Origin: K189A clade bacterium
Lineage (GTDB): Bacteria; Pseudomonadota; Gammaproteobacteria; Pseudomonadales; Azotimanducaceae
Length of the DNA stretch: 34,850 bases
NCBI GenBank assembly: GCA_902631405.1
Contig: CACOYI010000016.1
Location: 1-34,850 of the forward strand
Direction: 5' to 3'
The notes beneath the pieces were generated by a model that did not search any database, had not been told where the DNA came from, and saw only the letters and a list, made by a program, of their open reading frames with translations. Positions within the stretch are counted from its first letter, which is position 1. Each line of letters begins with the position of its first letter. Below, one piece after another: positions 14,639 to 23,534 of this stretch. The translations under genes were made by a program, and so were the position numbers.

Positions 14639-15853
14639 ATGGATTTTGCAGACACACAAGAAGAAGCAGCCTTCAGGCAGGAAGCGGCGGATTGGCTAAA
14701 AGCGAATGCACCCTCCAAACAAGATTTAGAGGGCATGGATGAGATTGAAGCAGCAAAGTTTTGGCAGAAGAAGAAGTACGACGCTGGTTGGGCATGTATT
14801 ACCTGGAACAAAGAGTTTGGGGGTAGAGGGGCTACCGCGATTCAGTCGGTAATATGGAATCAGGAAGAGTCGAAATATGACGTTCCGCAAGGCGTTTTTC
14901 AGATAGGACAGGGAATGGCGGCACCTACTCTGATGACTTGGGGGCAGCCAGAGCATCATGAACGATATCTTCCAAAGTTAGCGAGTGGTGAGGAGATTTG
15001 GTGTCAATTATTCTCTGAGCCTGCTGGCGGTTCCGACCTCGCTGCACTTCGTACCAAAGCAGAGAAAGAAGGTGATGATTGGATAATAAATGGCCAGAAG
15101 ATTTGGACATCAGGAGCGCACTATTCTGATTACGGAATTCTGGTTGTGCGGACTGACCCAAATGTGGCAAAACACAAGGGTCTAAGCTATTTCTTCTTAG
15201 ATATGAAGTCGCCTGGTGTTGAGATAAAGCCGATAAAGCAGTTGACTGGTGGTGCTGGCTTTAATGAAGTCTACTTCACAGATGTTCGTATACCTGACTC
15301 TCAGAGGTTGGGTGAAGTAGGCCAAGGCTGGCAGGTAGCGTTAACCACCTTGATGAATGAAAGAGCAGCAATTGGCGGCGGGGGTGGTGGTGTCAATGTA
15401 GACCTCGCTTACAAGATAGCTAGTGAAGTAATGATCGACGGTAAAACCGCAACACAGGATAGCGCGGTAAGAGCGAAGCTAGCGAACTGGTATGTGCAGG
15501 AGTCAGGCTTGAAGTTCACCGGTTATCGTTCCATGACGGCGCTTTCGAAAGGGACGACTCCGGGACCCGAAAACTCGATAGGAAAGCTAGTCGGCGCCCC
15601 CAAAAATCAGGAGATGGCCTCATTTTGCATGGACCTGATGGAGATGAATGGAGCAATCTGGGATGAGGAGCTCTCGAAAGAGGCGGGTTTAGTTCAGATG
15701 TCTTATATGGGCTCTCCGGGTCTGAGAATTGCCGGAGGAACAGATGAAATAATGGCGAATATAATAGCCGAGAGAGTTCTTGGCCTCCCACAGGAGCCAC
15801 GGATGGATAAAGGAATGCCCTTTACTGACGTCCCTACGGGAGGGGGCAGTTAG
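14639..15853 (+). CDS. Acyl-CoA dehydrogenase, probable catalytic partner
   Basis: 404 aa. FAD and substrate motifs are intact: CQLFSEPAGGSDLAALRTKA, WIINGQKIWTSGAHYSDYGI, and the C-terminal GGTDEIMANIIAERVLGLP. A glycine-rich insert (AIGGGGGGVN) precedes the third domain. Together with the upstream gene it probably forms a heterotetramer that removes two hydrogens from an acyl-CoA; steroid or branched side chains are known substrates of such pairs, but nothing here fixes the substrate. Good Shine-Dalgarno (TTAGGAGAC). It ends five bases before a convergent gene. Confidence 0.92.
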   Translation: MDFADTQEEAAFRQEAADWLKANAPSKQDLEGMDEIEAAKFWQKKKYDAGWACITWNKEFGGRGATAIQSVIWNQEESKYDVPQGVFQIGQGMAAPTLMTWGQPEHHERYLPKLASGEEIWCQLFSEPAGGSDLAALRTKAEKEGDDWIINGQKIWTSGAHYSDYGILVVRTDPNVAKHKGLSYFFLDMKSPGVEIKPIKQLTGGAGFNEVYFTDVRIPDSQRLGEVGQGWQVALTTLMNERAAIGGGGGGVNVDLAYKIASEVMIDGKTATQDSAVRAKLANWYVQESGLKFTGYRSMTALSKGTTPGPENSIGKLVGAPKNQEMASFCMDLMEMNGAIWDEELSKEAGLVQMSYMGSPGLRIAGGTDEIMANIIAERVLGLPQEPRMDKGMPFTDVPTGGGS

Positions 15854-15858
15854 TCGGG

Positions 15859-16716
15859 CTACGACATCATAGAGAGTTGATCTCCCAGGGAAATGTTCCC
15901 TGGGGTCTCAACCGAAGCATATACGCCGAGATTCCCATTATTGTGTTTGACTAAGCTGCGCATGATCATGGGGTCCTTTGGAAGGTCGTCGAAACCGTGC
16001 GTAGTCATTACACAACGAGGGCATGTAATCTCGAATTTGAGAATAGCGGAGCCCAGGCGGCCACGTTGCCCAACCAGCTTCTCCTCTGGGAATCCTTCCT
16101 CCTCCGTCTCTAGAAGGATATTTGGTCTAAATCGTCTGATATCAAACTTTCTTTCGTCATCAAGCGCGCTAAAAGTTCTCAGGCTTGCTCTGGTCATGAT
16201 GAGAAGGGGATAAGCGTCAAAATAAGTACCGGGAGGGGATTCATAAGTAGCGAGTTCTTTGGGAAAAACCGACAGGTCAGGTAGAGACTCATCCTCGGTT
16301 CTCGCGAATAACTCTCTCAGGTGTCGCATAGGCGAGAGACCTTCCGGAAGAGCACCACGTTTGTAATGATCTAACATTTCCTTTGGCAGAAGTGGCCATA
16401 GGCTAACTGGGGAATCAATATGTGCTGATAGCACGCTATTTACTTCTGGATCATTTGATTTTACCTCGATCCCGTCTTTAATTTTTATGACCACATCCGG
16501 AGAGAGTCTTTCTCTTGTGGGTTCTGTCTCGAGCCTTGCATGCATACCCATAAGTTGCGGAAAGCGCTTGCCACCTTTGATGCCCCCTCGAACCTCGTCC
16601 TTGAGGGTCCAACATCTGTCGCCGGGAATGCCGTTCTCCGAAAGAAATGTTGTCTGCATGTCGTCTCCACCCATACTTTTCACCGGGTAACGAAATATTT
16701 TTTCTATTTTAAACAT
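15859..16716 (-). CDS. MOSC-domain protein (YcbX-like)
   Basis: 285 aa. An N-terminal MOSC beta-barrel domain (FRYPVKSMGGDDM, GIPGDRCWTL) and a MOSC domain with the conserved cysteine segment FEITCPRCVMTTHGFDDLP, the site proposed to carry sulfur or a molybdenum ligand. Related proteins (YcbX, mARC) reduce N-hydroxylated compounds with molybdenum cofactor; the C-terminal ferredoxin domain of E. coli YcbX is absent. Start ATG 16716 has AGAGGGG upstream. It is convergent with the dehydrogenase pair. Confidence 0.85.
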   Translation of the reverse strand: MFKIEKIFRYPVKSMGGDDMQTTFLSENGIPGDRCWTLKDEVRGGIKGGKRFPQLMGMHARLETEPTRERLSPDVVIKIKDGIEVKSNDPEVNSVLSAHIDSPVSLWPLLPKEMLDHYKRGALPEGLSPMRHLRELFARTEDESLPDLSVFPKELATYESPPGTYFDAYPLLIMTRASLRTFSALDDERKFDIRRFRPNILLETEEEGFPEEKLVGQRGRLGSAILKFEITCPRCVMTTHGFDDLPKDPMIMRSLVKHNNGNLGVYASVETPGNISLGDQLSMMS

Positions 16717-16818
16717 GTATATATCCCCTCTCGTCTGATGATGTTTTTTATCGAATTTACAGTCTGAAACTGTCGAACACCTTAAGCTTCCGCTTTTGCC
16801 TTACTTCCGCTGAATCTT

Positions 16819-17844
16819 TTATTCAGACTCAACGAGTGAAAGCACGCTGGGAAGCACAATATCTGCTCCAGCTGCCTCTAGCTGATCGAGCGTGTTGCTT
16901 CCGGTGAGTACTCCGACACACTTAAGTCCGACCGATTTACCCACTTCCATATCTAGAAGTCCATCTCCAACCATTAAAGCACTTGCTGGCTCAACTCCGA
17001 GAGTTTCAAGGTTGATTTTGACATGCCTTTGGTCAGGTTTGAGATAATCTACATCGTCTCTTGCATGAATAGCATCAGTAAGGGTCTCTATACCAGGAAA
17101 AGTTTTTAATACTGCCTCTCGACAATTTCTAGTCACGATGCCGATTTTGAAACCGTCACTTCTGAGCGATGCCAACATTTCGGTGACCCCATTGAATGGC
17201 ATGTTTTGTCCTGCTTCTTCGAGCTCTATATCCAGGATTAATTTCTCTGCAGTTTCTCGATAATGCCTGATCTTCGTTGACTCTGTGTTCTTCTCTATTA
17301 AGAAAGCTTCTGTTCTGTCGATAATTTCAACGATATAGAGAGGTTCAAGCAAATCCTCAGGTACTCCAAAGGTAAGGCTGTATTCGAGCACTCGTCTGCG
17401 CATCTCGGGCAGATCAAGGTTTGGCGCTAAAGTGCCATCGAAGTCAAAAACAATAGCACTCTGCCCCTCCAACAGCGGCCCTTTCTGGACTTTTGACTTG
17501 CTCCTTTCTTGTCGTCCAGCGAGTCGGAGCTCTCTGGTCGCGTCTATCTCTTTTCTGAAGGACGTGAATAGGTTGAAAAGGAGGATGGCCGACGAAACGA
17601 TTATCAAGGATAGGTAGCCGTATGATCGATACCATAGATCTGACTCGCCATCTAAATTTAGAAGAGAAAGTGTTAAAACAGCTAAAGCCACGGCGTTAGA
17701 TGATCCCGTTACGAGGTAGCCCCCTAAGCCGATCAGGATAGGCAGCCAGAATTGGTGCCAGACGGATGCTTGGCTTGGGTCAAGAGCAAATACCGCGCCC
17801 AAGATGATGAAGCAACCAACAAACTGCTGGGCCGTTTTACTCAC
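16819..17844 (-). CDS. Membrane-anchored HAD-superfamily phosphatase
   Basis: 341 aa. Three or four membrane segments lie at about residues 8-24, 32-48, 50-64 and 76-94, followed by a basic linker (residues 96-122). A HAD hydrolase domain runs from 130 to the end. HAD motifs: FDFDGT (nucleophile Asp134, Asp136), IVTRN (Thr238), LKPDQRH (Lys269) and VGDGLLDME (Asp294, Asp298). A helical cap lies between motifs I and II. It thus dephosphorylates a small substrate at the inner face of the membrane, resembling phosphoglycolate phosphatase-like HADs. It starts at GTG 17844, overlapping the SDR stop (GTGA). Confidence 0.82.
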   Translation of the reverse strand: MSKTAQQFVGCFIILGAVFALDPSQASVWHQFWLPILIGLGGYLVTGSSNAVALAVLTLSLLNLDGESDLWYRSYGYLSLIIVSSAILLFNLFTSFRKEIDATRELRLAGRQERSKSKVQKGPLLEGQSAIVFDFDGTLAPNLDLPEMRRRVLEYSLTFGVPEDLLEPLYIVEIIDRTEAFLIEKNTESTKIRHYRETAEKLILDIELEEAGQNMPFNGVTEMLASLRSDGFKIGIVTRNCREAVLKTFPGIETLTDAIHARDDVDYLKPDQRHVKINLETLGVEPASALMVGDGLLDMEVGKSVGLKCVGVLTGSNTLDQLEAAGADIVLPSVLSLVESE

Positions 17845-18617
17845 ATCAGGACCTCCAATTGCCCACCATCAACCTTGATGTTCTGGCCATGAATAGATCG
17901 TGAATAGTCACTGCAAAGAAAAGCCACGATGGCGGCAATCTCCTCTCTTGTCGTGATTTTTCTGGTAGGGAGGTGTTTGGCTGCTGCCGATTCGACACTC
18001 TCCCAATCCTCACTCTCGCCGGATTTTTTTGCTTTTTTTAGCAAGGAGTCTTTGACCTCGTCTGTGAGAATCATGCCGGGCGATATGAGATTGACCCGTA
18101 CGCCCGTTCCCGACATCTTTTTTGCGAGGCTCATTGTCATGGTTGCGAGAGCTCCCTTTGCGGAATAATAGGCGGGCATGATTGAGTTGGGACGAGATGT
18201 TCCAATCGTGCCTATATTAATAATTCTGCCGACGGTTTGGTTTAGTAAGTCAGGTAATAGCCCCTGCGTTATTCTTTGTGCGGACAGCACATTCTTTTCA
18301 TAAGCCTCTAGCCAATCTTTACTGTTGCTTGCCTCCCAAGATCCCGAATCAGCTCCACCATAATTATTGATCAGGATGCTTACTCCACGATTTGAACATT
18401 GGTTCAACAATTCGTCGCATCCGTCTTGGCTATCAATATTCCCCGAAACAGGCATTCCAGCGCCCAGCATTGAGACGGCAGAGTTGGCTTGATCAATATT
18501 CAGGCCGTGCACGAATACGTTCACTCCTTCATCAATGAGGGTCTTTGCGATGATCAGTCCCGTGCCTCGATAAGAGCCCGTCACAAGGGCCGTCTTGTCG
18601 GATAATTTCAATTCCAT
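17841..18617 (-). CDS. Short-chain dehydrogenase/reductase
   Basis: 258-aa NAD(P)-dependent oxidoreductase from ATG 18617. Rossmann motif TGSYRGTG (13-20), NNYGG in place of NNAG, the YxxxK motif Tyr150/Lys154, and a threonine (Thr137) where the catalytic serine normally stands. The C-terminus has VDGGQ. The upstream in-frame TTG 18653 would add 12 residues outside the fold, so ATG 18617 is preferred. Substrate unknown. The stop overlaps the start of the membrane HAD gene, so the two proteins are made together. Confidence 0.88.
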   Translation of the reverse strand: MELKLSDKTALVTGSYRGTGLIIAKTLIDEGVNVFVHGLNIDQANSAVSMLGAGMPVSGNIDSQDGCDELLNQCSNRGVSILINNYGGADSGSWEASNSKDWLEAYEKNVLSAQRITQGLLPDLLNQTVGRIINIGTIGTSRPNSIMPAYYSAKGALATMTMSLAKKMSGTGVRVNLISPGMILTDEVKDSLLKKAKKSGESEDWESVESAAAKHLPTRKITTREEIAAIVAFLCSDYSRSIHGQNIKVDGGQLEVLM

Positions 18618-18698
18618 TTTGTCAGATTCTCTCAACACCCCAATTTTCGACAAAGTAACCGATCGTGCGGCAAAATTCCTCTATGGCAGAATAAAGAG

Positions 18699-19448
18699 AT
18701 GGAACCTCTCACTCTTCTTTTCCTGCTAATGGCAGTTTTATTTGGCAGCTATATTCAAACTGTCACGGGGTTTGCTATGGGTATGATCATCATAGCTACA
18801 GTAGGAGGTTTGGGTCTATTGCAACTTTCCGTACTAGCTATTTTGGTCAGTCTGCTCACAAGTGTTAATTCACTACTATCCCTGAGAGGTAACTGGTCCC
18901 TCATTGATGTTCGTTTTCTTTTCTTCCTAGCATTGGGGCAATTTCCAGCGATTGTTTTCGGTATTGGACTCCTTAATTTCCTCGAATCGAATGAGGTTTG
19001 GATCCTCAAGGTTATTCTGGGATCCTTCCTTGTTTTGGGAGGACTCCTTTCTTTTATCAACCCACGCCCACTCAAGCGGATCTCAGGTAGATTAACGGTT
19101 TTCCTCGCAGGCATATTGGGGGGAACGCTGGGCGGACTTTTTTCAGCAAGTGGACCGGTTTTAGGTCTTTTTGCTTACAGTCAACCTATGCCTTTAGCTC
19201 AGATAAGGGCAACTTTGTTGGCCAGTTTTTTGTTTACCACGACTGCCAGGACGGCGGTCGTTTCTTTTCAAGGTTCGATAAAACCTGAAATACTAATGCT
19301 TTTTTTCCTAGCGCTGCCGATCGTTTTACTGGGTACATTTTTGGGCAAGAGGATACTCCCTCCAGTCTCTGAATCGACCACTCGACGATTTGCATTTAGC
19401 ATCATATTGATGATTGGCTTTTGGACCGTACTCGAGACCATTCTCTGA
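18699..19448 (+). CDS. TauE/SafE-family membrane permease
   Basis: 249-aa integral membrane protein with about eight helices and two homologous halves. The first half has FGSYIQTVTGFAMGMIII, and the repeat occurs around ILGGTLGGLFSASGPVLGL, matching the duplicated TauE/SafE domain. The family exports sulfite or sulfoacetate, or imports other organic anions. The dioxygenase at 1341 could produce sulfite from sulfonates, but it is 17 kb away, so a link is speculation. Start ATG 18699. Confidence 0.85.
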   Translation: MEPLTLLFLLMAVLFGSYIQTVTGFAMGMIIIATVGGLGLLQLSVLAILVSLLTSVNSLLSLRGNWSLIDVRFLFFLALGQFPAIVFGIGLLNFLESNEVWILKVILGSFLVLGGLLSFINPRPLKRISGRLTVFLAGILGGTLGGLFSASGPVLGLFAYSQPMPLAQIRATLLASFLFTTTARTAVVSFQGSIKPEILMLFFLALPIVLLGTFLGKRILPPVSESTTRRFAFSIILMIGFWTVLETIL

Positions 19449-19502
19449 GTTAAATGTCTAGTAGCGAGATACATCCAGAACATAGGAAGATTGAGCTAAA
19501 AG

Positions 19503-20642
19503 ATGTCGAATACGAATTTAGAAAAACTTGAAACCATTGGACCGTTCGATGATGCCGATGTTCCCGCGGTGTTGAGTAGAATTTCCAACTCAGATGAATT
19601 CTTGTCTATTGTCTCAGGTTGGGCGGTCCCACCAATTCTCAGAAAAATGTTCCTGGGGAATTTTATTGCCAAAAGGTATATGCAAAGAGCTTTTCGCTCG
19701 GTATCAGATATAGCGGGATTTCAGAATCTGGTGGCAGAGTATTTGAGAACATTAATTACCAACTCCTGTGGTGAGTTGACTTTTAATGGTTTGGATCAAA
19801 TTCAAGCCGGTCGAAATTATCTTTTTATATCCAACCATCGAGACATTGTTCTTGATTCCAGCTTAATTAATTACTTAATCAGAGAGTCGGGCAGCAATAC
19901 TTGTCGTATAGCTGTCGGAGATAATCTCTTGGGAAATCAGTTGGCCTCAGATTTAATGCGTTTGAATAAGAGCTTTTTTATCAGGCGAGATGCGACGAAT
20001 AGGCGTGATTGGTATAGGTCTTTAGAAATGACCAGTAGTTATATTCGAGACTCTATAGAGAATCAGTGTTCTGTATGGATTGCCCAACGCCAGGGAAGAG
20101 CCAAAGACGGATTTGACCGCACGGAAATAGCGCTATTAAAAATGCTTATGCTGGCGTTCAAAAAAGAATCAGCGCCTCTGCAATCTTTCCTTGAGAAAAT
20201 AGATCTGATCCCGGTTTCGATATCCTATGAATTAGATCCCTGTGCGGTCAGGAAGGCTCGAGAGCTCAGACTGATAGACGATTCAGGCTCCTACGAGAAA
20301 GCCGAGGATGAGGATTTGAATAGTATGATTCAGGGACTGGTTGGTTATAAAGGTCGAGTACATATAGAGTTTAGTCGAATTGATCGACAAGAGGTAGATT
20401 CAATAGAGAAATTGGGAGAGGTTCTTGACCGAGCTATAGTTGGGGGTCTCAGGGTGTTTGAGATTAACGAGTTCGCGGATAGTTTTTTGAGAGGAGAATC
20501 TCAATCCATGGTCTTCGATTGTGGAGAACAACTTAAAGAGCAAATGGATGAATGTTCTCCTTTGGAGCAGGAATATCTTCTCAAACAGTACGCCAATGTT
20601 TGTGCCAATAAGCGTGAGCTAGGTCTGACTGGCTATGAGTAA
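19503..20642 (+). CDS. PlsC-like acyltransferase with unusual motif I
   Basis: 379 aa. The lysophosphatidate acyltransferase-like core holds ISNHRDIVLDSS (His112), SFFIRRD, WIAQRQGRAKDGFD and LIPVSISYELDP, corresponding to motifs I to IV. The His-Asp spacing is H-x5-D instead of H-x4-D, and motif III has Gln where FPEG has Glu. I recall similar SNHRDI proteins as a distinct branch. It has no clear membrane anchor. The 3' end overlaps the convergent SrkA gene by 10 bp. Probably acts on glycerophospholipid or another acyl acceptor. Confidence 0.78.
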   Translation: MSNTNLEKLETIGPFDDADVPAVLSRISNSDEFLSIVSGWAVPPILRKMFLGNFIAKRYMQRAFRSVSDIAGFQNLVAEYLRTLITNSCGELTFNGLDQIQAGRNYLFISNHRDIVLDSSLINYLIRESGSNTCRIAVGDNLLGNQLASDLMRLNKSFFIRRDATNRRDWYRSLEMTSSYIRDSIENQCSVWIAQRQGRAKDGFDRTEIALLKMLMLAFKKESAPLQSFLEKIDLIPVSISYELDPCAVRKARELRLIDDSGSYEKAEDEDLNSMIQGLVGYKGRVHIEFSRIDRQEVDSIEKLGEVLDRAIVGGLRVFEINEFADSFLRGESQSMVFDCGEQLKEQMDECSPLEQEYLLKQYANVCANKRELGLTGYE

Positions 20643-21622
20643 TATAGGCTTGGCTCATCCATTTTAGAAAGTTGTTCTTTCAACTCTAGGATATGGTTAG
20701 ACCAATAATTGTGGGTATCGAAAGTTGGAAAAGCTCTAGGAAAAGCTGGGTCTATCCATCTATTGGCAATCCACGCAGCGTGTTTAATCATCCGCAGTGC
20801 CCTCAGTGGCTCGACAAGGCTTAAGCTACTTTCGTCAAAAAATGAAAATGTCCGGTATGCCTCGATCATAATTTTGGCTTGCTGAAGTTGTGCGGCAAAG
20901 TCCCCGTTAAGGAGCATCCAGAGATCTTGGATTGGGGGCCCCATCAAGCAATCGTCAAAATCGATAAAATGAGGAATTTCATTTCTCCACAAAATGTTAC
21001 CCATATGACAATCGCCGTGAATCCGTATCATCGGAACATCTTTCATGGCGTGATCTGCACGCACCAGAAGCTCCTCAGAAATTGAGGCATACGGAGCCTC
21101 CAGCTCAGGTGGGAGAAAGCCGGCCTCCAAGACAGTAGTACGGTTTTTCCATCCAAATTCTTCTACGGTAAGTTGTTGGCGATCAGTGAAGTTCCGCTGA
21201 GAACCCTCAGCGTGGAGCCTCCCGATCGTTCGACACAGGACACGAAGAGTATCCTCGTCTTCAATGTTTGGAGGGTGCCCACCTTTTCGCTCAAAGATCG
21301 CGAATCTGTATCCATTGTGTTCCCGCAACGTATCTCGATTCTGGGCGTTCTCCGATAAGTTTAAGGGAGGCACCACTGAGAGTTCGGCATCCAATAACTC
21401 GAGAGTGAATGCGTGTTCCTCCAAAATCGCACGCTCGGACCATCGGTCAGGCCGATAAAACTTAGCAATGACGAAGTCGCCGTTCTCTAGTGCGATTTGA
21501 TAGACTCTGTTCTCGTAACTATTAAGTGGAATTAATCCGCCAGTTGGCTCAAAGCCGACTGCCTCAATCGAGTCTAGAATTACTTCAGGTGTCAATTGTT
21601 CGTAGGGCGTGTCTCGATGCAT
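20633..21622 (-). CDS. srkA: Stress response kinase SrkA (YihE family)
   Basis: Ser/Thr-type kinase of APH fold that in E. coli counters MazF-mediated death and Cpx stress. Close family features: GLIPLNSYENRVYQIAL, IAKFYRPDRWSERAILEEH, IRIHGDCHMGNILWR (HGD/N catalytic loop), FIDFDDCLMGPPIQDLWMLL and EPLRALRMIKHAAWIANRW. About 329 aa from ATG 21622, matching the family. ATG 21622 and the longer TTG 21640 both lack a Shine-Dalgarno. ATG 21622 sits inside a perfect 6-bp hairpin, and a CATAAT box is eight bases upstream. Confidence 0.92.
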   Translation of the reverse strand: MHRDTPYEQLTPEVILDSIEAVGFEPTGGLIPLNSYENRVYQIALENGDFVIAKFYRPDRWSERAILEEHAFTLELLDAELSVVPPLNLSENAQNRDTLREHNGYRFAIFERKGGHPPNIEDEDTLRVLCRTIGRLHAEGSQRNFTDRQQLTVEEFGWKNRTTVLEAGFLPPELEAPYASISEELLVRADHAMKDVPMIRIHGDCHMGNILWRNEIPHFIDFDDCLMGPPIQDLWMLLNGDFAAQLQQAKIMIEAYRTFSFFDESSLSLVEPLRALRMIKHAAWIANRWIDPAFPRAFPTFDTHNYWSNHILELKEQLSKMDEPSLYYS

Positions 21623-21635
21623 AAGGGGATTATGC
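21619..21635 (-). promoter_or_regulatory. Palindrome at the srkA start
   Basis: GCATAAGGGGATTATGC: perfect 6-bp arms around a five-base centre that include the start codon on the minus strand. On that strand it also contains CATAAT, a possible -10 box eight bases before ATG 21622, which would give an almost leaderless transcript. No -35 box is convincing. Confidence 0.3.
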
Positions 21636-21796
21636 AACAAAGTCGCGCTAACTGGCTTATCCGAATCTATATCTCGCGGGTGTGCCGGCAGACCTTTTCA
21701 GGCATGGATTTTTGATAGTTAGGTTCTGTCCAAGCAAATCCATGGAGCTGGTTATCTTTCAGAGTTAAGATTTAGAGGCCTGTCAGGGGGTGCGAA

Positions 21797-23530
21797 TTGG
21801 AATATAAAGTAAACAACGAAGAAATGAGGTATCTGGTCAAAGATGTCTTCGACTTAGAGACCCAATGGAAAGACATAGATAGGTTTTCGGAATTGTCTAC
21901 CGACGACGCATTAGCTATTTTGTCAGAAAGTGGACGCATCGCCTCCGAGGTAATGGCTCCCCTCAATTTTTCCGGAGATACTGAAGGGTGCAGGTTGGAG
22001 AATGGTATCGTTAAGGTGCCCTCTGGATTCCAAGAAGCCTTCAAGCTCATTACGGAAGGGGGGTGGCTAGGTTTCTCGGGGAATCCAGAATTTGACGGTC
22101 AAGGCATGCCGAAGAGTCTTGGTTGTTTAGTGGAGGAAATGTTTTGGGCTGCCAACACAAGCCTCTATCTGTACGGAACGCTCACGGTTGGAGCGGCGAT
22201 GTGTATAGAGGAGCATGGCACACCGGAGCAGAAGAATCTTTACCTGCCGCGCCTCTACTCTGGAAAATGGACGGGTGCGATGGCGCTGACCGAGTCTCAT
22301 GCCGGTACTGATTTGGGAATCATGCGAACCAAAGCGCTGGAACAGTCAGACGGCACTTACTCTATTTCTGGCCAGAAGATCTTCATTACAAGCGGAGAAC
22401 ATGAGCTAGCTGAAAATATTGTTCATCTGACATTGGCTCGACTTCCAGACGCCCCCGCCGGGAGTAAGGGTATCTCTTTATTCATAGTCCCGAAGTACTT
22501 GCCTAGAGACGATGGCTCCCCGGGTGATCGAAATAATTGGTTCAGTAGTTCTTTAGAGAGCAAGATGGGCGTCAAGGGGAGTGCGACGTCGGTTATAAAC
22601 TATGATGGTGCGACAGGTTTCTTGCTTGGCTCGGAAAATGGCGGTCTACTCTCAATGTTCACCATGATGAATTATGAGAGGCTGAGTGTCGGACTTCAGG
22701 GGCTGGGAGCGATTGATGTCGCATATCAACTCTCGGCAGCCTATGCCAAAGACCGCGTTCAAGGCCGCTCGCCATCGGGACCCAAAAATCCGGAGGAAGT
22801 GGCTGACTCTTTGTTGGTGCATCCGGATGTGAGAAGGATGTTGCTCACTCAAAGAGCCTATGCCGAAGCCTGTAGAGCATTTGGGGTATATGTTGGCCAT
22901 CAATTAGATCGAGCTACTCACTTAAAAGATCAAAAATCGAAGAGAATAAGCGAGCTGCTAACGCCTGTTGTAAAGGCGTTTTTTACCGATAAGGGTTTCG
23001 AGTGTGCGGTGATGGGACAACAAGTGTTGGGCGGACACGGCTACATAAAAGACTGGGGTCTAGAACAGATTGTCAGAGATGCACGTATTGGTCAGATTTA
23101 TGAAGGGACAAATGGCGTTCAAGCCAACGACCTGGTTTCCAGAAAAATAGTTCGGGACGGCGGTGTAACCATGAGAGAATTCATCGCCGAAATGCGTTCT
23201 GCGGATTTGTCCTCAGATTATGAGCAAAACTTTTCCGAACAGTGCGATCTTCTGCTGGACTTGACTGATCATATAGTTAACCAAGCCGAGCAGGATCCGG
23301 AGTTTCCTGGTTCTATTTCGGTGGACTATCTCGATTTGGTTGGGCACGTGGTTTGTGCCTGGTGTTGGGCTCTGATGGCATCTAATGCCAGCGGCGACGA
23401 TTTTGGAAGAGCAAAAACGATAACGGCCAAATTCTTTTATGAACGACTTTTACCCCGGTCTTTAGGATTGGCTGAGAACATACGCGCGACAAGCAATGTT
23501 GCGATGCAAATGCCGGCAGAACTGTTTTAA
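21797..23530 (+). CDS. Large acyl-CoA dehydrogenase, DmdC/FadE-like
   Basis: 577 aa, the long type with an extra C-terminal domain. Core motifs: MALTESHAGTDLGIMRTKAL, GQKIFITSGEHE, KGISLFIVPKYLP, GAIDVAYQLSAAYAKDRVQG, and the catalytic glutamate in QIYEGTNGVQANDL (Glu436). The architecture matches 3-methylmercaptopropionyl-CoA dehydrogenase (DmdC) of DMSP demethylation and related long-chain enzymes; sequence reading cannot separate them. TTG 21797 is supported by AGGGGG seven bases upstream; ATG 21824 is the alternative. Single gene between divergent srkA and convergent SDR. Confidence 0.9.
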   Translation: MEYKVNNEEMRYLVKDVFDLETQWKDIDRFSELSTDDALAILSESGRIASEVMAPLNFSGDTEGCRLENGIVKVPSGFQEAFKLITEGGWLGFSGNPEFDGQGMPKSLGCLVEEMFWAANTSLYLYGTLTVGAAMCIEEHGTPEQKNLYLPRLYSGKWTGAMALTESHAGTDLGIMRTKALEQSDGTYSISGQKIFITSGEHELAENIVHLTLARLPDAPAGSKGISLFIVPKYLPRDDGSPGDRNNWFSSSLESKMGVKGSATSVINYDGATGFLLGSENGGLLSMFTMMNYERLSVGLQGLGAIDVAYQLSAAYAKDRVQGRSPSGPKNPEEVADSLLVHPDVRRMLLTQRAYAEACRAFGVYVGHQLDRATHLKDQKSKRISELLTPVVKAFFTDKGFECAVMGQQVLGGHGYIKDWGLEQIVRDARIGQIYEGTNGVQANDLVSRKIVRDGGVTMREFIAEMRSADLSSDYEQNFSEQCDLLLDLTDHIVNQAEQDPEFPGSISVDYLDLVGHVVCAWCWALMASNASGDDFGRAKTITAKFFYERLLPRSLGLAENIRATSNVAMQMPAELF

Positions 23531-23534
23531 GAGC

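Noticed and set aside
18699-19448. Functional pairing of TauE/SafE permease with the TauD-like dioxygenase
   Set aside because: They are about 17 kb apart with unrelated genes between, so a shared sulfonate pathway cannot be claimed.
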